From Closterium sp. NIES-65 (lineage: Eukaryota; Streptophyta; Zygnematophyceae; Desmidiales; Closteriaceae), in NCBI GenBank assembly GCA_948144175.1, contig CANXME010002096.1, positions 558,001 to 622,000 of the forward strand: 64,000 nucleotides of DNA, read 5' to 3'. Below the pieces are notes generated by a model. It did not search any database. It saw only the letters and a list, made by a program, of their open reading frames with translations, and had not been told where the DNA came from. Positions 10,201 through 21,233 of the stretch are shown one piece after another. The stretch's first letter is position 1; each line of letters starts with the position of its first letter. The position numbers and the translations under genes are program-made.

Positions 10201-13200
10201 CGAGGCATGGCCTCCCGTGTCCTTGTCTCTGGTCTTCCCCGGTCCCTCCCTCCCCTTCCCCCAGGGCCTGGCCCTACCTGCGTCCCCTGTGTCGAGGGGC
10301 GGCAGCGGGCTGCCCCTCAGTCCTCCCAGTTTCCTCCGACAGAGGCCCCACTGCAGACGCTTCACATGGACGTGTGGGGCCCGGGCCGCGTCCGTGGACA
10401 GGGTCACGAGCGCTACTTCGTGCTGGTAGTTGACGACTACTCGCGTTACACCATAGTCTTCCCCTTGCGCAGCAAGGGTGATGTCACTGAGGTGCTGATC
10501 GACTGGATCCACGCAGCTCGTCTCCAGCTCAGGCAGAGCTTCGGCTCGGACTTTCCTGTTCTGCGTCTGCACTCTGACAGAGGCGGAGAGTTCTCCTCTG
10601 GCCTTCTGCGAGCCTACTGTCGTCCATGAGGCATCCGCCAGACCTTCACGCTTCCGGCCTCTCCACAGCAAAATGGGATTGCTGAGCGCCGCATTGGCAT
10701 GGTCATGGACGTCGCCCGTACATCCATGATGCATGCGGATGCCCCCCATTTTTTGTGGCCGTTTGCGGTTCAGTACGCCGCGCATCAGATCAACCTTCAC
10801 CCCCGGGTCTCCATGCCGTAGACCTCCCCAGCCTTGCTGTGGACGGGGAAGGTTGGCGATGCGTCTGCGTTCCATGTCTGAGGATCTCGAGCGTTTGTCC
10901 GCGACTTGTCTGCGGACAAGCTGTCCCCTCGTGCTGCTCCTTGTGTCTTCCTTGGCTTCCCCCTTGACGCGCCAGGGTGGCAGTTCTACCACCCCACCTC
11001 TCGCCGTGTTCTATCCTCCTAGGACGTCACGTTTGACGAGTCGGTACCTTACTACCGCCTCTTCCCCTACCGCACTCCGTCCCTCCCCCCACCACCGCTC
11101 TTCCTTGTTCCAGGTCCCCCCCCGGTAGACCCCCTCCCCCCTCAGGGTCCTGCCCCTTCAGGTGTGTCCCAGGTAGACGCCGTCGAGCCTGTCGAGGTTA
11201 CTGGTGACTCTGGTGCTGCTGGAGTTGCTGAGCCTGGGGGTGCTGACTCTGGGGGTGTTGAGCGTGTGGGTGCTACGCCTGGGGGTGCTGAGCCTACGGG
11301 TGCTACTACTGAGGGTGCTGAGCCTGGGGGTGCTGAGACTTGGGGTGCTGAGCCTGGGGGTGCTGCGCCTGGGGGTACTACGCCTGGGGGTGCTGAGCCT
11401 TGGGGTGCTAGGTGTGGAGGTGCTGAGCCTGGGGGTGCCACGTCTGGAGGTGCTAAGCCTGGGGGTGAGGAGGCTGCGGGAGCTGGGCCTGCTGGTGTGG
11501 CGTCTGGCGGTGCTGGGCCTGGAGGTTCTCCGGTTGCTTCGTCTCGGCGGGAGCCCCTCTCTCCACAGGAGCTGCGTGAGTGGTTTGCCTGGCGCTGGAG
11601 GCGTGCTCCTGGAGCTGGAGTTTCTTCGGCTGCTGAGGGTGCTGGTGCCGCGGGTCCTGGAGGTGCTAGTACTAAGGGTACTGGAGCTGCTGGGCCTGCG
11701 GGTACGACTGGAGCTGGAGCTGCTGAGATTGTTGGCGCTGAGGCTACTGCTCTCAGTCCTGGCGGCGGTCCTACTAGGGGTGCTACTGGTGCTGCTGGAG
11801 GTACTTGAGCTGGAGGTGCTGTTGGCGCTGGTGCTGCCGCTGGGGGCGCTGGTGCTGTCCCTGCTGTGTCTGGAGTCGCCGCGCGGCCTCGCCCGTACTT
11901 CGTTCCGCTCCTTCAGCAGGTTCTTGGTCTCATGCCTTCTACTGGTCCTCCTCCTCCCTTAGAGTGTCCACAGCCTGTCCCGTCCCAGTTACAGTTACAG
12001 CCGGCCTCCCCACTGCCTGCTCCTTCTCCCTACACTGGTCCTACTGGAGGTCTTGCTGGGCGTCGTGAGCTTGCGTCTCGCCCTGCGTTGCTTGTCCGTG
12101 CTGCTTGCACTAGTGGTCGCGGTTCGGGTCAGCGTCCTCCTCCTGTCCCTGGCACGCACCGGATGTCTCTGCGTCCTTCCACTGCTCCTCTGCGTGCCCC
12201 TTTGCCTTCTCCTGCATAGTCCTCTCTTCTTGCTCTTGCGGACCCAGAGTCGGACTCTCTTCGTGCTGCCAGTCCTACTGTCATGCGTCTCCTTGCTACT
12301 GTCGTCACTGACCCTTCCTTTGAGTCCACTGCTGCGTCTGCCCTAGTTGCTGAGCTCGTCGACTTTGCTGCTCGCTGTCGTCTCGACTACGCTGCTAGTC
12401 TTGTTGCTGAGTCTGCGTTTGTCTGTCCCCCGTCCGTCGGGGGTGAGTGTGCCCTCGGCACGGACGTCCTTGAGGACAGGCAGGAGGAGTTCTAGTGTCT
12501 GGCTGTTGCTTTACCTCATCTCGTTTCCGTACTGCTTACCCCTGAGGGAGACCCGTATGCACTTGACATCCCGACTCCGCGCTCTTACGCGGAGGCGATA
12601 GAGGGTCCCTACTCCTCTTTGTGGCAGGCAGCTATGGACGCAGAGATGGCTTCCTGGAAGTCCACAGGCACCTACGTTGACGAGGCTCCCCCGCCTGGGG
12701 CGAACATCGTCAGTGGCATGTGGATTTTCAGGGTGAAGCGGCCGCCAGGTTCTCCACCTGTCTTCAAGGCGCGTTACGTGGCTCGAGGCTTCAGTCAGCG
12801 GCAGGGAGTTGACTACTTTCAGACCTTCTCTCCCACCCCAAAGATGACCACTCTTCGGGTGCTGCTGCACATAGCCGCTCAGCGCGCCTACGAGCTTCAC
12901 TCTCTTGACTTCAGCACTGCTTTCTTGCAGGGTAGCCTGCACGAGGAGATCTGGCTGCGCCGCCCACCTGGCTTCACCGGGAATTTTCCTCCTGGCACCC
13001 AGTGGAGCCTCCGGCGGCCAGTCTACGGTCTCCGCCAGGCACCGCGTGAGTGGCACGACACACTGAGGACTACACTTGCGGCTCTTGGATTTGTTCCCTC
13101 TACTGCCGACCCGTCGCTTTTTCTGCGCACCGACACCTCACTACCGCCGTTCTACATCCTCGTGTACGTCGACGACTTGGTCTTTGCCACAGCTGACACT

Positions 13201-14374
13201 GCTGGACTCGCCCACGTGAAGTCCGAAATGCAGAAGAGACACACGTGCACAGACCTGGGTGAACTGCGCAGCTACCTTGGCTTGCAGATCACCCGGGACA
13301 GAGCACGCCGCACCATTACCCTGACTCAGTCACACATGGTGCAGCAGGTCCTTCAGCGCTTCGGCTTCACGTACTCCTCGCCTCAGGCCACTCCTCTGCC
13401 TACTCGCCACTCGCTCTCAGCTCTGCCTTCGGATGAGTCCGTAGAGTCGAGTGGCCCATACCCAGAGCTTGTTGGCTGCCTCATGTACCTGATGACCCGC
13501 ACTCGACCTGATCTTGCATACCCTCTTAGCATTCTCGCGCGCTATGTTGCTCCTGGGAGACACAGACTAGAGCACATTGCTGCAGCAAAGAGGGTGTTGC
13601 GCTACTTGTGCAGTACGTCGGGCATGGGGCTTGTGCTTGGAGGGCAGAGTCCAGTGGTTCTCACTGGGCACGCAGACGCTTCTTGGGCTGACGACCAGGC
13701 TTTGCAGCGGTCGTCACAGGGTTACGCCTTCAGCCTCGGTTCTGGCTCTGTTTCGTGGCGGGCTACCCGCTCGTCTTCTGTTCTTGGCTCCAGTTGTGAT
13801 GCTGAGATCTACGCCGGGGCCATGGCTGCACAGGAGCTTCGCTGGCTCACCTATCTGCTGACTGACCTAGGAGAGCTGCCTTGTTCTCCTCCAGTGCTGT
13901 ACGTAGACAACAAGGCCATGCTGGCCTTGTGTCGAGAGCAGAGACTGGAGCACAGAACGAAGCACATTGCTCTTTGCTACTTCCCTGCTCGTGAGCTACA
14001 GCAGCGTGGTCAGCTGCGTCTTGCGTACATGGCCTCTGAGGCCAACACTGCTGATATCTTCACCAAGGCACTTGCGCCTTGTGATCATCAGCGCTTCTGT
14101 ACTCAGCTGGGTCTTGTGCCTGCCTTGCCTCACTTGCTCACCTCTTGACCTTGCTTGTACTGTTACACATATATATATATATATATATACGCCTGCTCTT
14201 GCTTGTCTAGCCTTTTATATATATGTGTACTCCTGCATGTGAACTGGCCTTGTGGCCTTGACCTTGTGCTCGGAATGTGTGGTGACGTTGTGATCCACCC
14301 TGAGCTTGCTTTGCTTTGCTTTGCTTGATTGGTCTTGTGACCCCTTGTTCTCCCCCACTTTGTCTATGGGGGTG

Positions 14375-14505
14375 TGTCAGATTTATATGACATAGCTACT
14401 ATAGGCTATAGTGGGGTAGCACATATGGGGTACAGCTTTCTAGGGTTTGTATTTGTACCCAAACTTTCACTTAGTCATTTCATCTTCCTCGTTCTAGTTT
14501 TCTTA
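14375..14505 (+). repeat. Copia-2 3' LTR
   Basis: 131 bp, followed by the target repeat TAGTC (14506-14510). Three by-eye differences from the 5' LTR. Confidence 0.95.
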
Positions 14506-14510
14506 TAGTC

Positions 14511-14576
14511 CACATAACGGCTTCTCAAGACCAGGGTTGTGTGGTCAACCATGGGCATCACTTGCGTCATATCGAC
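14511..14576 (-). pseudogene. hAT transposase exon piece upstream of the copia-2 insertion
   Basis: It follows a 114-bp intron (14577-14690, GT...CCCTACAG). The minus-strand reading is 'VDMTQVMPMVDHTTLVLRSRYV'-like. It is interrupted at the TAGTC target repeat of the copia element, and the same exon resumes at 7094 on the far side of the insertion. Confidence 0.6.
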
Positions 14577-14690
14577 CTGTAGGGCAACAGGGGTAGAACA
14601 AACAACGTTATAATATAGACAAGAGAAGAAAAAGAGATAAGGGTCTTGCACTGGGAGCAGACTAGTACAAATCGTTAATCAAATGCATAC

Positions 14691-15063
14691 TTGCCATATT
14701 TGAAGCTTGAGATTGAGGCAGTTCAGCTCCTTCAGCATGTCAACCAGGAAGAACAAGTAGAACTAAAACTTGTAGCTCGTGATTAGGTTATAGCACTTCT
14801 TGTCGTACTTGTACAGCAGGACAATGGCGACAGGTAGGACGTCCGTAGCAAACCTCTCAATCGCATCCCCACACAAAAGCCTGCGTATGTCCCGAATTCG
14901 TTGCACTTCCAGGTTCGTCCTTGTTGGCACCTTCTGCAGCTTCATGAAGCGCCCGTGCTGAACGTGAGAGCGGCCCAGGATGTCGGTGAAGGAGCGCACC
15001 ACCTTGTTGTCTATGTTGAAGTCGGAGAAGGCAAGGGGTGCGTCCTTCGACGCAAGGGCCTCC
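14691..15063 (-). pseudogene. hAT transposase core exon, after an 88-bp intron
   Basis: The intron 15064-15151 has GT and AG ends and a pyrimidine-rich TTTTACAG acceptor. The exon reads 'VVRSFTDILGRSHVQHGRFMKLQKVP', then 'RIRDIRRLLCGDAIERF' (compare the family pattern 'DIRWLS...AIE') and 'LPVAIVLL'. An in-frame TAG follows 'LITSYKF' at 14761-14763, after which similarity continues ('LVDMLKELNCLNLKLQ'). The exon ends at a GTATGC donor (14690-14685). Confidence 0.68.
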
Positions 15064-15151
15064 CTGTAAAATATACAAACACGTGGTTAGTAAGAAGGCT
15101 TTTTGCAAACAATAGAATAACATCATCACACCCTTAAAACACGACAAGTAC

Positions 15152-15598
15152 CTGTGGGCAACACAGTGGCACGTGACGAGGTGCGCAAGCATGTCACTAG
15201 GCCGTTCTGCACGCTGGTCATCACACTGGCGCCGTCAATGTTCTTGCCGCATATCGTCGACATGTTGATGTTGCAGCTCGCCAAGTACGTTAGCAGAACG
15301 GTCTCGAGCGAGGCGGCGTCACACTTATCCATATAGAGGTTGTAAAGAAAATTTGGTCACCACCGTGATACCATGAAGAAACGTGACGTACACAATCATG
15401 TGTTTGCCACGCCTTCGGCCAGTGCTCTCGTCCAATTGGAGCCTGATCTACGGGCTGGTGTGGATGTGGTGAAGTTGCCTTGCCTTCAAGCAATAGATTA
15501 TTGTCTCTATCAGTTGCTTGAATCCGTACCAACGAGAAGATCCAAAAACATTGGAAATGGACAATAAACACAATCAAGTATATATAAATTAAACTTAC
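15152..15598 (-). pseudogene. hAT transposase: intron, then RNase H-like core start ('DGASVM' region)
   Basis: After the intron that begins at 15598, coding similarity resumes near 15410 with 'MIVYVTFLHGITVVTKFSL' and continues, after a frame change near 15310-15330, as 'MDKCDAASLETVLL' and 'ICGKNIDGASVMTSVQNGL'. The Asp in 'DGASVM' is the second catalytic acid position in DUF4371/hAT transposases. The piece ends 'CHCVAHR' and then a donor (GT at 15151-15150). The first acceptor of this stretch was not pinned down. The frame change shows decay. Confidence 0.62.
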
Positions 15599-16240
15599 GT
15601 GCAGCAGTACGTTCCCTGGTACTTCAATGGCATGCTAGGCGTACCCTGCTCTATTATGAATTGGACTAGGGACATGAACAAGGCGATGGAGGTGTCAGTC
15701 TTACAGATGAAGCGGACAATTAACGCCAGCTTGATCAACTGCCTTGCTTCTGCATTCTTATCCCCGAACATATCAAGGGCCGCCTGCTTCTTCGCCTCGC
15801 CTTCACGCTGCTGCATTCGTCTCAGCGCCGCCGTGTGTTTGATGCCGATTTGGTGCTTCCTCATTGTCTGTTTTTGGATATCGATTCCACCTTCCCCACG
15901 AGCACCGTAAAGCGAGTCGAGAACTGCGTACACCATGCAGAACTTGCATCTCATGGAAGGGCGCCCCTCGGAGGTCTCGGTGATGATGAGCCACGAGAAG
16001 TATCGCTGCCACAGTTCATTCGCTTTCAACTACAGCTCCTCCAGGGTGAGAATTCTCGAGCTGCCTTTCTTATCTTCACAACTCTCCCGTGCATCACCCT
16101 GGTCGGGTTCTCCTGCAAGGGACGCAGTGGATGGGCGCTTCGAGAATGAAATCGTGGGTTGAATGTACTTCGTTTTGCCTAGAAACCGTGGAGGGAGGAA
16201 AGGTGAGCAAGTTGTGGTCGGACTGAGAGATAGCCACAAC
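15599..16240 (-). pseudogene. hAT transposase exon 1: leader and BED/TTF-like zinc finger
   Basis: Read on the minus strand, the region has 'SMRCKFC' (C-x2-C), then 'MRKHQIGIKHTAAL' (H-x5-H), a C2H2 arrangement used for DNA binding at the N-terminus of hAT transposases. It is preceded by 'NELWQRYFSW', matching the usual Trp-rich start. A basic/acidic leader continues upstream to about 16240 in the same frame, but a TAG at 16031-16033 interrupts it. The exon ends at 15599 with a consensus donor (GTAAGT at 15598-15593). No ATG between the TAG and the finger is convincing, so the true start is unknown. Confidence 0.7.
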
Positions 16241-16304
16241 AGGAGTAGCTGAGAGGGTGGGGCTTTTTTAGCCCCCAGTTAGAGAGTCGACACTTGCAGC
16301 TATT

Positions 16305-16397
16305 TGCCTGCCATGCGCTGGCAGGAATATGCCGAAAAAGTTGGCATATTTCCAGGCAGCGGTGGGAAATGGGCAACATGTGGCGTCACATGTTGCC
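16305..16397. repeat. Three consecutive perfect hairpins upstream of the hAT gene
   Basis: CCTGCCA-5 nt-TGGCAGG (16307-16325), AATATGCC-9 nt-GGCATATT (16326-16350), enclosed by TGCCTG/CAGGCA (16305-16310, 16353-16358), and GGCAACATGTG-4 nt-CACATGTTGCC (16372-16397). They lie between the hAT N-terminus and an (A)33 tract. They may be subterminal structure of the hAT transposon. Confidence 0.85.
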
Positions 16398-16515
16398 ACC
16401 GACATGAGGCAGTGTACAATGCATCTAGCAAAATGCAGTACGACAAGGTATGGTGGCGCGTTTCCTCGAGAACTGGTGGCCAACTGGTGTAGTAGGTGAT
16501 TTTGTCGGTCTCAGA

Positions 16516-16516
<1 letters not shown>

Positions 16517-16549
<33 letters not shown>
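16517..16549 (+). repeat. (A)33 tract
   Basis: An uninterrupted run of 33 A directly after GGTCTCAGAC. It could be the tail of a retroposed sequence or a simple repeat. No LINE or SINE body is recognised before it. Confidence 0.95.
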
Positions 16550-16550
<1 letters not shown>

Positions 16551-16572
16551 CGCTGTTTGCAGATTTTGTTTC

Positions 16573-18028
16573 TGTCGAGAAACGCTAGCAGAAATTTAGA
16601 AACAGAAAGGAGGGGTTGCACTAGCAGCAGGTAGGATACATATAGCAAACCCTAATTTGGGCTGTACTCACTATAGAGTACCCCACTGCTGACAATTATA
16701 GCATTCTGACACCCCCATAAGCAAAGTGGGGTATGATCAGCACAGCAAGCAGTCGCATAAGAAGTTCACAAGCACAAACAAAGCTAGAGGCAGTCACAGA
16801 GGGCAAGTGAGGAGGAGGAGGGACTGTGAGAGGAGTGGAGATAGGAGGTGACGGGTGAAGCCGCAGACACACGGGCAACAGGAGCGGCGCACACGGTGGC
16901 TACCAGAGCAAGGGCCCCGGACTACAGGAGTAACTGGCTTCGCGGCTAAGTCGAGCGGCAGGAGTAACGGACCCATGGGCGTCTGGCGCAGCAGGCTCGC
17001 TGGGCTATCGGAGCAAGGGCCCCTGATTACTGGCGTTGTTGACGTCACGACGGCTACCCCCGCTCAACCTCCCCCAACTGTCCCACACCCCTTACACACA
17101 CCCCTTGCTGCACCCCTAGCTCCACTCCCACGACACCCCCCTAGCGCCACTCCCTCGGCTCCCACACATCCACCCCCCTCAGCGGCAGCTGCAGCAGTGG
17201 GAGACGGAGGAGGAGGAGGAGCAGAGGACGGCTCACACACCCGCCACCCCCATACCCACCACCCCCATACCCCCAACGTAGGCGGCGTGCGTGCGGCGCG
17301 GGGCAAATACGCGGGCAGCAGCTGAGGCGCTGCGACGGGCGACGGGCAGGGCAGCGCGCGGGCCCCCAGGGCGCCGCGACGAGCGACGGGAGGGGGCGAC
17401 GTGCGGGCTCCCAGGGCGCCACAACGGGCGACGGGCAGGGCGGCATGCAGGCCCTCGGGGCGCTGCGACGGGCGATGGGAAGGGCGGCGCGCGGGCCCGT
17501 GGGGCGCCGCGACGGGCGACGAGAGAGGGGCGGCGCGCGGGCCCTTGGGACACCGCGATGGGCGGCGGGCCGGGCGGCGAGCGGGCCCTCGGGGAGCCGC
17601 GACGGGCGACGGGAGGGGGGCAGCACGCGGGCCCCCATGACGCCGTGACAGGCAACAGGAGGGGGGACGACGCGTGGGCCCCTGGGGTGCCGTGACGGGC
17701 AGCGCGTGGCGGTCAGAAAATCGCCGCGCGCCGTGAGCGCGTGGCAGGCAGAAAACTGCCGTGCGCCCCGAGCGCGCGGCGGGAAGAAAAAACGCCGCGT
17801 GCGCGTGCGCCGGGCGCGCGGCAGGCAGGACAGCAGCGGAAGCAGGTGGGCCCACAGGCCAGAAGCATTCTCACTCTGATAGAATGTCGAGAAACGCTAG
17901 CAGAAAGTTAGAAACAGAAAGGAAGGGTTGCACTAGCAGCAGATAGGATACATATAGCAAACCCTAATTTGGGTTGTACTCATTATAGGGTACCCCTCTG
18001 CAGACTAGACAATTATAGCATTCTGACA
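16573..18028 (-). mobile_element. Non-autonomous copia-like LTR element (1.46 kb, TRIM/LARD type)
   Basis: LTRs at 17885-18028 (5', minus) and 16573-16711 (3') are about 95% identical by eye. Both ends are flanked by GTTTC (16568-16572, 18029-18033). On the minus strand a degenerate Met primer site (TTCTATCAGAGTG) follows the 5' LTR, and a polypurine tract (TATGGGGGTG) precedes the 3' LTR. The interior has no gag or pol. It carries a GTGGGCCCAC box (17846-17855) and about eight degenerate 41-45-bp units (17330-17640) rich in GCGCCGCGACGGGCGACGG. It must be mobilised by proteins made elsewhere. It sits in the upstream region of the hAT gene. Confidence 0.9.
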
Positions 18029-18033
18029 GTTTC

Positions 18034-18333
18034 AAGCGAACAAAAACGGGTTGTCTTTTGATTCAGACAAAATTCAACACATGGTCTGATAATTTAGGTG
18101 AACAACCAAAAACCAGTATGAAATCCAGACTAGAATACAAGAAATTTCAGATAAAGTGGTCCACGTATGTGAGGCCTCTCAATACCTTTTAAAGGAGGTA
18201 CGCATGTCTTCTAGGATATGTCATTGTCAGCCGGTGTACCAGCCACAATCAGAGTGAAGCAATACATCAAGGCGACTTAAAAGAAGGCGGAGCACTAAGA
18301 TCATGGAGACCTGTAACGCTTTGTAATTATGGT
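18034..18333. other. No gene seen; likely hAT flank
   Basis: AT-rich sequence directly beyond the element at 16573-18028. It contains TTCAGACAAA and GGTCTGATAA, like the flank at 3190-3290. No terminal inverted repeat or coding sequence was recognised. Confidence 0.4.
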
Positions 18334-20540
18334 TGTTATAAGATTCAATTTACATATGCACTGTAGTAAGTGCACATGATAGGCTAGGTTGGGTTATATT
18401 GTAGAGGGTACATGCTTGATACTGTTCAGATATGTATGCCCTTCATTAGTCATTATTTCATTTGCTAACATGGTATCATATTAGTTTAGGTCATCGCTTC
18501 CGCTTCGCCTATTGTAGCTGCCCTAGTAACGCTCCCTCCCGGTCGCCCCTAGCGCGCCCTCGATATAGTGCCCCTTCTTGCCCCCTGGAGCACCCCATCA
18601 TGCCCCTTGGAACGCCCCTAGCGCCCCCTAGAGTGCCCCGTCGCACCCCTAGAGCGCCATGTCGCGCCCCTAGAGCGCGCCAAGCGTGCCATCCGTGCTA
18701 GCCAGCTTGCCAGCCAGCGTACCAGCCCCCCCACCAGCCACCCACGTAGCCAGCACTCTGCCATGCTAGCCAACCGCCCGCGCCAGCCAGCCGCACTAGC
18801 ACGTCGCCGCGCCAGCCAGCCGCACTAGCACATCGCCGCGCCAGCCAACACGCTGTCGTGCTAGCCAGCACGATGACGTGTTATTAAACACGCCACTTAC
18901 GCAGGCTGTGGGTCTGCCTGCGCCAGCCTGCGTGATGCTTACACCTGCCAGCGCATCCCCGCGCCAACCAGCCATGTGCCAGCTAGCCTAGCCAGCCGTG
19001 CCGACTGCCCCAGCCGCTAGCCAGCCCATGCCAGCACCCCGCCCAGCTGTGCCAGGCTCGTGCCAGCAAGCGCTAGCCAGCGTGCCGCCTGCGCCAGCCA
19101 CTTGCCACCCCACGCTAGCAGCGCCAGCTTGCCAACCACGATCTAACCCCGCCCTTGCCTATGCGCAAGCCCTCATCGCCGCGACGTACGCCCTTACTGC
19201 GCCGCAGCCTCGCACATCTGCCATTCCTATGCTAGCGCCTGCCATTCCCACTCGCCGCCCTCCGTGCTGCCTACCATCTCCGCCTATGTCTCCTCTCTTC
19301 GCTTGTAGCTGTGCACCTGCTCCCGTCATGACGATTGAGTTTGTCCTGCGACTTGATGGGAAGTGTCTTTGTAGCGTGGCTCTTCGATGCCAAGCTCGAC
19401 TTGCTGAATCAGCTTCAGGGTAACTTCCCCCCATACTCCTATGTTTCAGGTTAGATGCGTGCCCCACCCCCTCCCACTTCCCCCCCCTTCCCCTCCCCCC
19501 CCCCCAACCTCCACACCCCATCTTGCTGATCTTGTAGTCGACGCCATTGCGGAGGCAAAGAAGGAGCACCGTGACGCATAGCTTGTGTACACATTATGGG
19601 CGTCCAGTTATGCCACTGTGCATCTTTCTATCAGCCGTCTCTTGCCACAGGATGAGCAGAAGAACTTTCAGCAGCTTGAGATAGCAAAGATGTGTTGGGA
19701 CATGACTGTTGATCGCTTCTGCACTTCCTCCTCTGCCTCTCTGGCCCGCCTCTTTTTGCCTTACCTCTTTCAAGATCTCTTTATGTTCTCCACATTTGTT
19801 GATGTTGTTACCCACCTACTCTCGCTTGACACTAGCTACCACACAGCTTGCACTACTGCAGTCATTGCGGTGCACCCGCCCCCCGTGCATATCACCCATT
19901 ACCTCCCCGTGACTCGCCTCCGTAATCGCCTTGTGTCTGCTCGCGACATTTCCATGTTGAGCACCCACGAGCCTCATTATCGATCTCCTTGAGACCCGTC
20001 TCACCGAGATCGAGACCCGCGTACTCGCCATTGCAATCGGCGTCCCTGCTTGTTGTCTCCACTGCCTTGGCTGCTTTTGCTGAGCCTGCTATCACGACAA
20101 AGATCGCAGCCATTGCTTTCCTAGGTGGGCAGCGATGTTACAGGACTGTTCGTAGGAGTGGAGGGGGTGGCGACAATGGTGGCGGTGGAGATGCTGGTAC
20201 GCCTCAGGGAACAGACGTTGGAGGAGGTTCTAGGTCTAGTGGTACGGCCAAAAAATGTGCTGGTCTTGAGCTTTGGCAGTAACGCACTAGTAGCAGTGGA
20301 TCCACCTCTCAACAGAAATGGGGAGCTACTGGGTTGAGGAGCGTCGGCCATGGTGGCCCTGACAGTTGGTTGTCCCGTCACCGGAACACCAGGCCCTGCT
20401 AATATCGACATTTGACTGGTCGGGCACTGGCACCATTGTAGCGTCACAATCACTCCGCTACGCGCTTCTTCCGTCGCCTTGACGACCGTGGCCGCTTTGG
20501 GCCTTAGTTGGTCACCTCGGTCTAGTTTGCGCAGCTGCAG
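18334..20540 (+). mobile_element. Ty1/copia element 3, gag part only, degenerate
   Basis: A 137-bp LTR-like sequence (18334-18470, TGTTATAAG...GCTAACA) is followed by the primer site TGGTATCATATT. The leader contains CCCCTAG/CGCCCC units and then dense GCCAGCC repeats (18690-19130). Gag similarity appears at 19585-19990 ('SLARLFLPYLFQDL', 'FVDVVTHLLSLDTSY', 'HYLPVTRLRNRLVSARD'), matching the gag block of the other copies. A Gly-rich stretch follows (about 20155-20230). No protease, integrase, RT or 3' LTR was recognised, so the right limit is approximate. Very broken and old. Confidence 0.65.
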
Positions 20541-21228
20541 TGTGGCCTGCCTATAATTACTATGTATATGTCTAAAAGTTATTATGTATGCTGTTGCTGG
20601 ATCTGTCATATTTCTATCTTTAGGTGCCCTGCTAGCAACCAACATGTGTGGAACCAAGCTGACCAACGGAACGATGCGCGCTAGTTCATGCTAGGGTTTC
20701 GATGCTTCATGTGCTGTGCGCCCCAGCACTGCAAATTGGTGACAGAGATGGCGAGGCCCTTGGTTCGATGATTTAGAAACTGGTGCTAGACCGCATGTTT
20801 GATAAAATAAACTAGGACTTGGGTTATCACCACCTAACAACTATTCTGCTCGTGTTTGGTGATGTCACCATGCCACATATGACGAGCAGTCACAGCCTGT
20901 CGAGCACAACACTGGTTTGTGCTCTCGAGCCACTTCATAAAAAGGAATGGTAGAGTTGTTTGAGGTAGAGTTAAAGCCCGAGGTCAGCATGGTTTTTGCT
21001 ACAGTGACGCGAGGGCTTTAAACGTGGTCGCGAAAAGTTAAAATAATGTATTTCGGGAACTGAACAGGTGCGAAAGCGAAGCCACGCAGCGACGGGCTTC
21101 TGCACTCGTCACCCACCTGTGCGACGCTGCACCACTCGGTTGGTGCGTGGAGTGGGCAAGAAAGCGAAGCCACTTGCGTAGGTGTGAGCAAAATGCACGC
21201 GACTCGAAAAGAGGTGGCATCGCAGCCA
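20541..21228. other. Unassigned, no gene seen
   Basis: No family is recognisable on either strand. GCGAAAGCGAAGCCAC occurs twice (about 21071 and 21159, the second less perfect), with a GCACCA-6 nt-TGGTGC hairpin between them (about 21129-21146). A GAAAGCGAAGC motif also occurs in the DIRS end at about 2770, so this may be another old DIRS-like end. That link is weak. Confidence 0.3.
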
Positions 21229-21233
21229 ATCAA

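Larger units (their letters stand above)
7095..14505 (+). mobile_element. Ty1/copia element 2, full length, broken
   Basis: Two 131-bp LTRs (7095-7225, 14375-14505) differ at 3 positions by eye (2.3%), and the 5-bp repeat TAGTC flanks both ends (7090-7094, 14506-14510). The primer site TGGTATCGAGCA follows the 5' LTR and a polypurine tract (ATGGGGGTG) precedes the 3' LTR. Parts in order: GC-rich leader to 8146, gag from ATG 8147, Gly-rich stretch (about 8950-9200), zinc-knuckle/protease region (about 9300-9900, 'FTLDSGASRSFF'), GAG-preintegrase and integrase (about 10.1-11.1 kb; 'HSDRGGEFSS', 'SPQQNGIAERR'), Ala-Glu-Pro-Gly repeat hinge (11.2-11.8 kb), reverse transcriptase and RNase H (12.6-14.15 kb; 'YVDDLVF', 'HADASWADD'). 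Several breaks. Moderately young by LTR divergence. Confidence 0.93.
3354..16240 (-). mobile_element. hAT DNA transposon gene, decayed, split by two copia insertions
   Basis: Transposase parts lie on the minus strand in the right order: N-terminal zinc finger (15599-16029), catalytic-domain pieces with 'GKNIDGASVM' and 'HCVAHR' (15152-15332), later core pieces (14691-15063, 14511-14576, about 7019-7089) and the C-terminal hAT dimerisation domain (3627-4071). Copia elements 4072-~7018 and 7095-14505 are inserted between these pieces. At least three GT-AG introns are visible, so it has plant-like gene structure. The layout resembles ZNF862/DUF4371-type hAT proteins. An in-frame TAG at 14761-14763, a frame change near 15310-15330 and an in-frame TGA at 3627-3629 show that it is dead. 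The limits given are of coding sequence; the transposon ends were not found. Confidence 0.8.

Noticed and set aside
17064-17855. Long Arg/Pro/Ala-rich frames on both strands (up to 263 codons)
   Set aside because: They come from CG-rich tandem units inside a non-autonomous LTR element.
3354-18333. A complete hAT transposon with defined ends
   Set aside because: I could not find matching terminal inverted repeats or an 8-bp target duplication, so only the coding region is annotated.
20121-20666. 181-codon minus-strand frame
   Set aside because: Antisense to the Gly-rich part of a degenerate copia; no domain.
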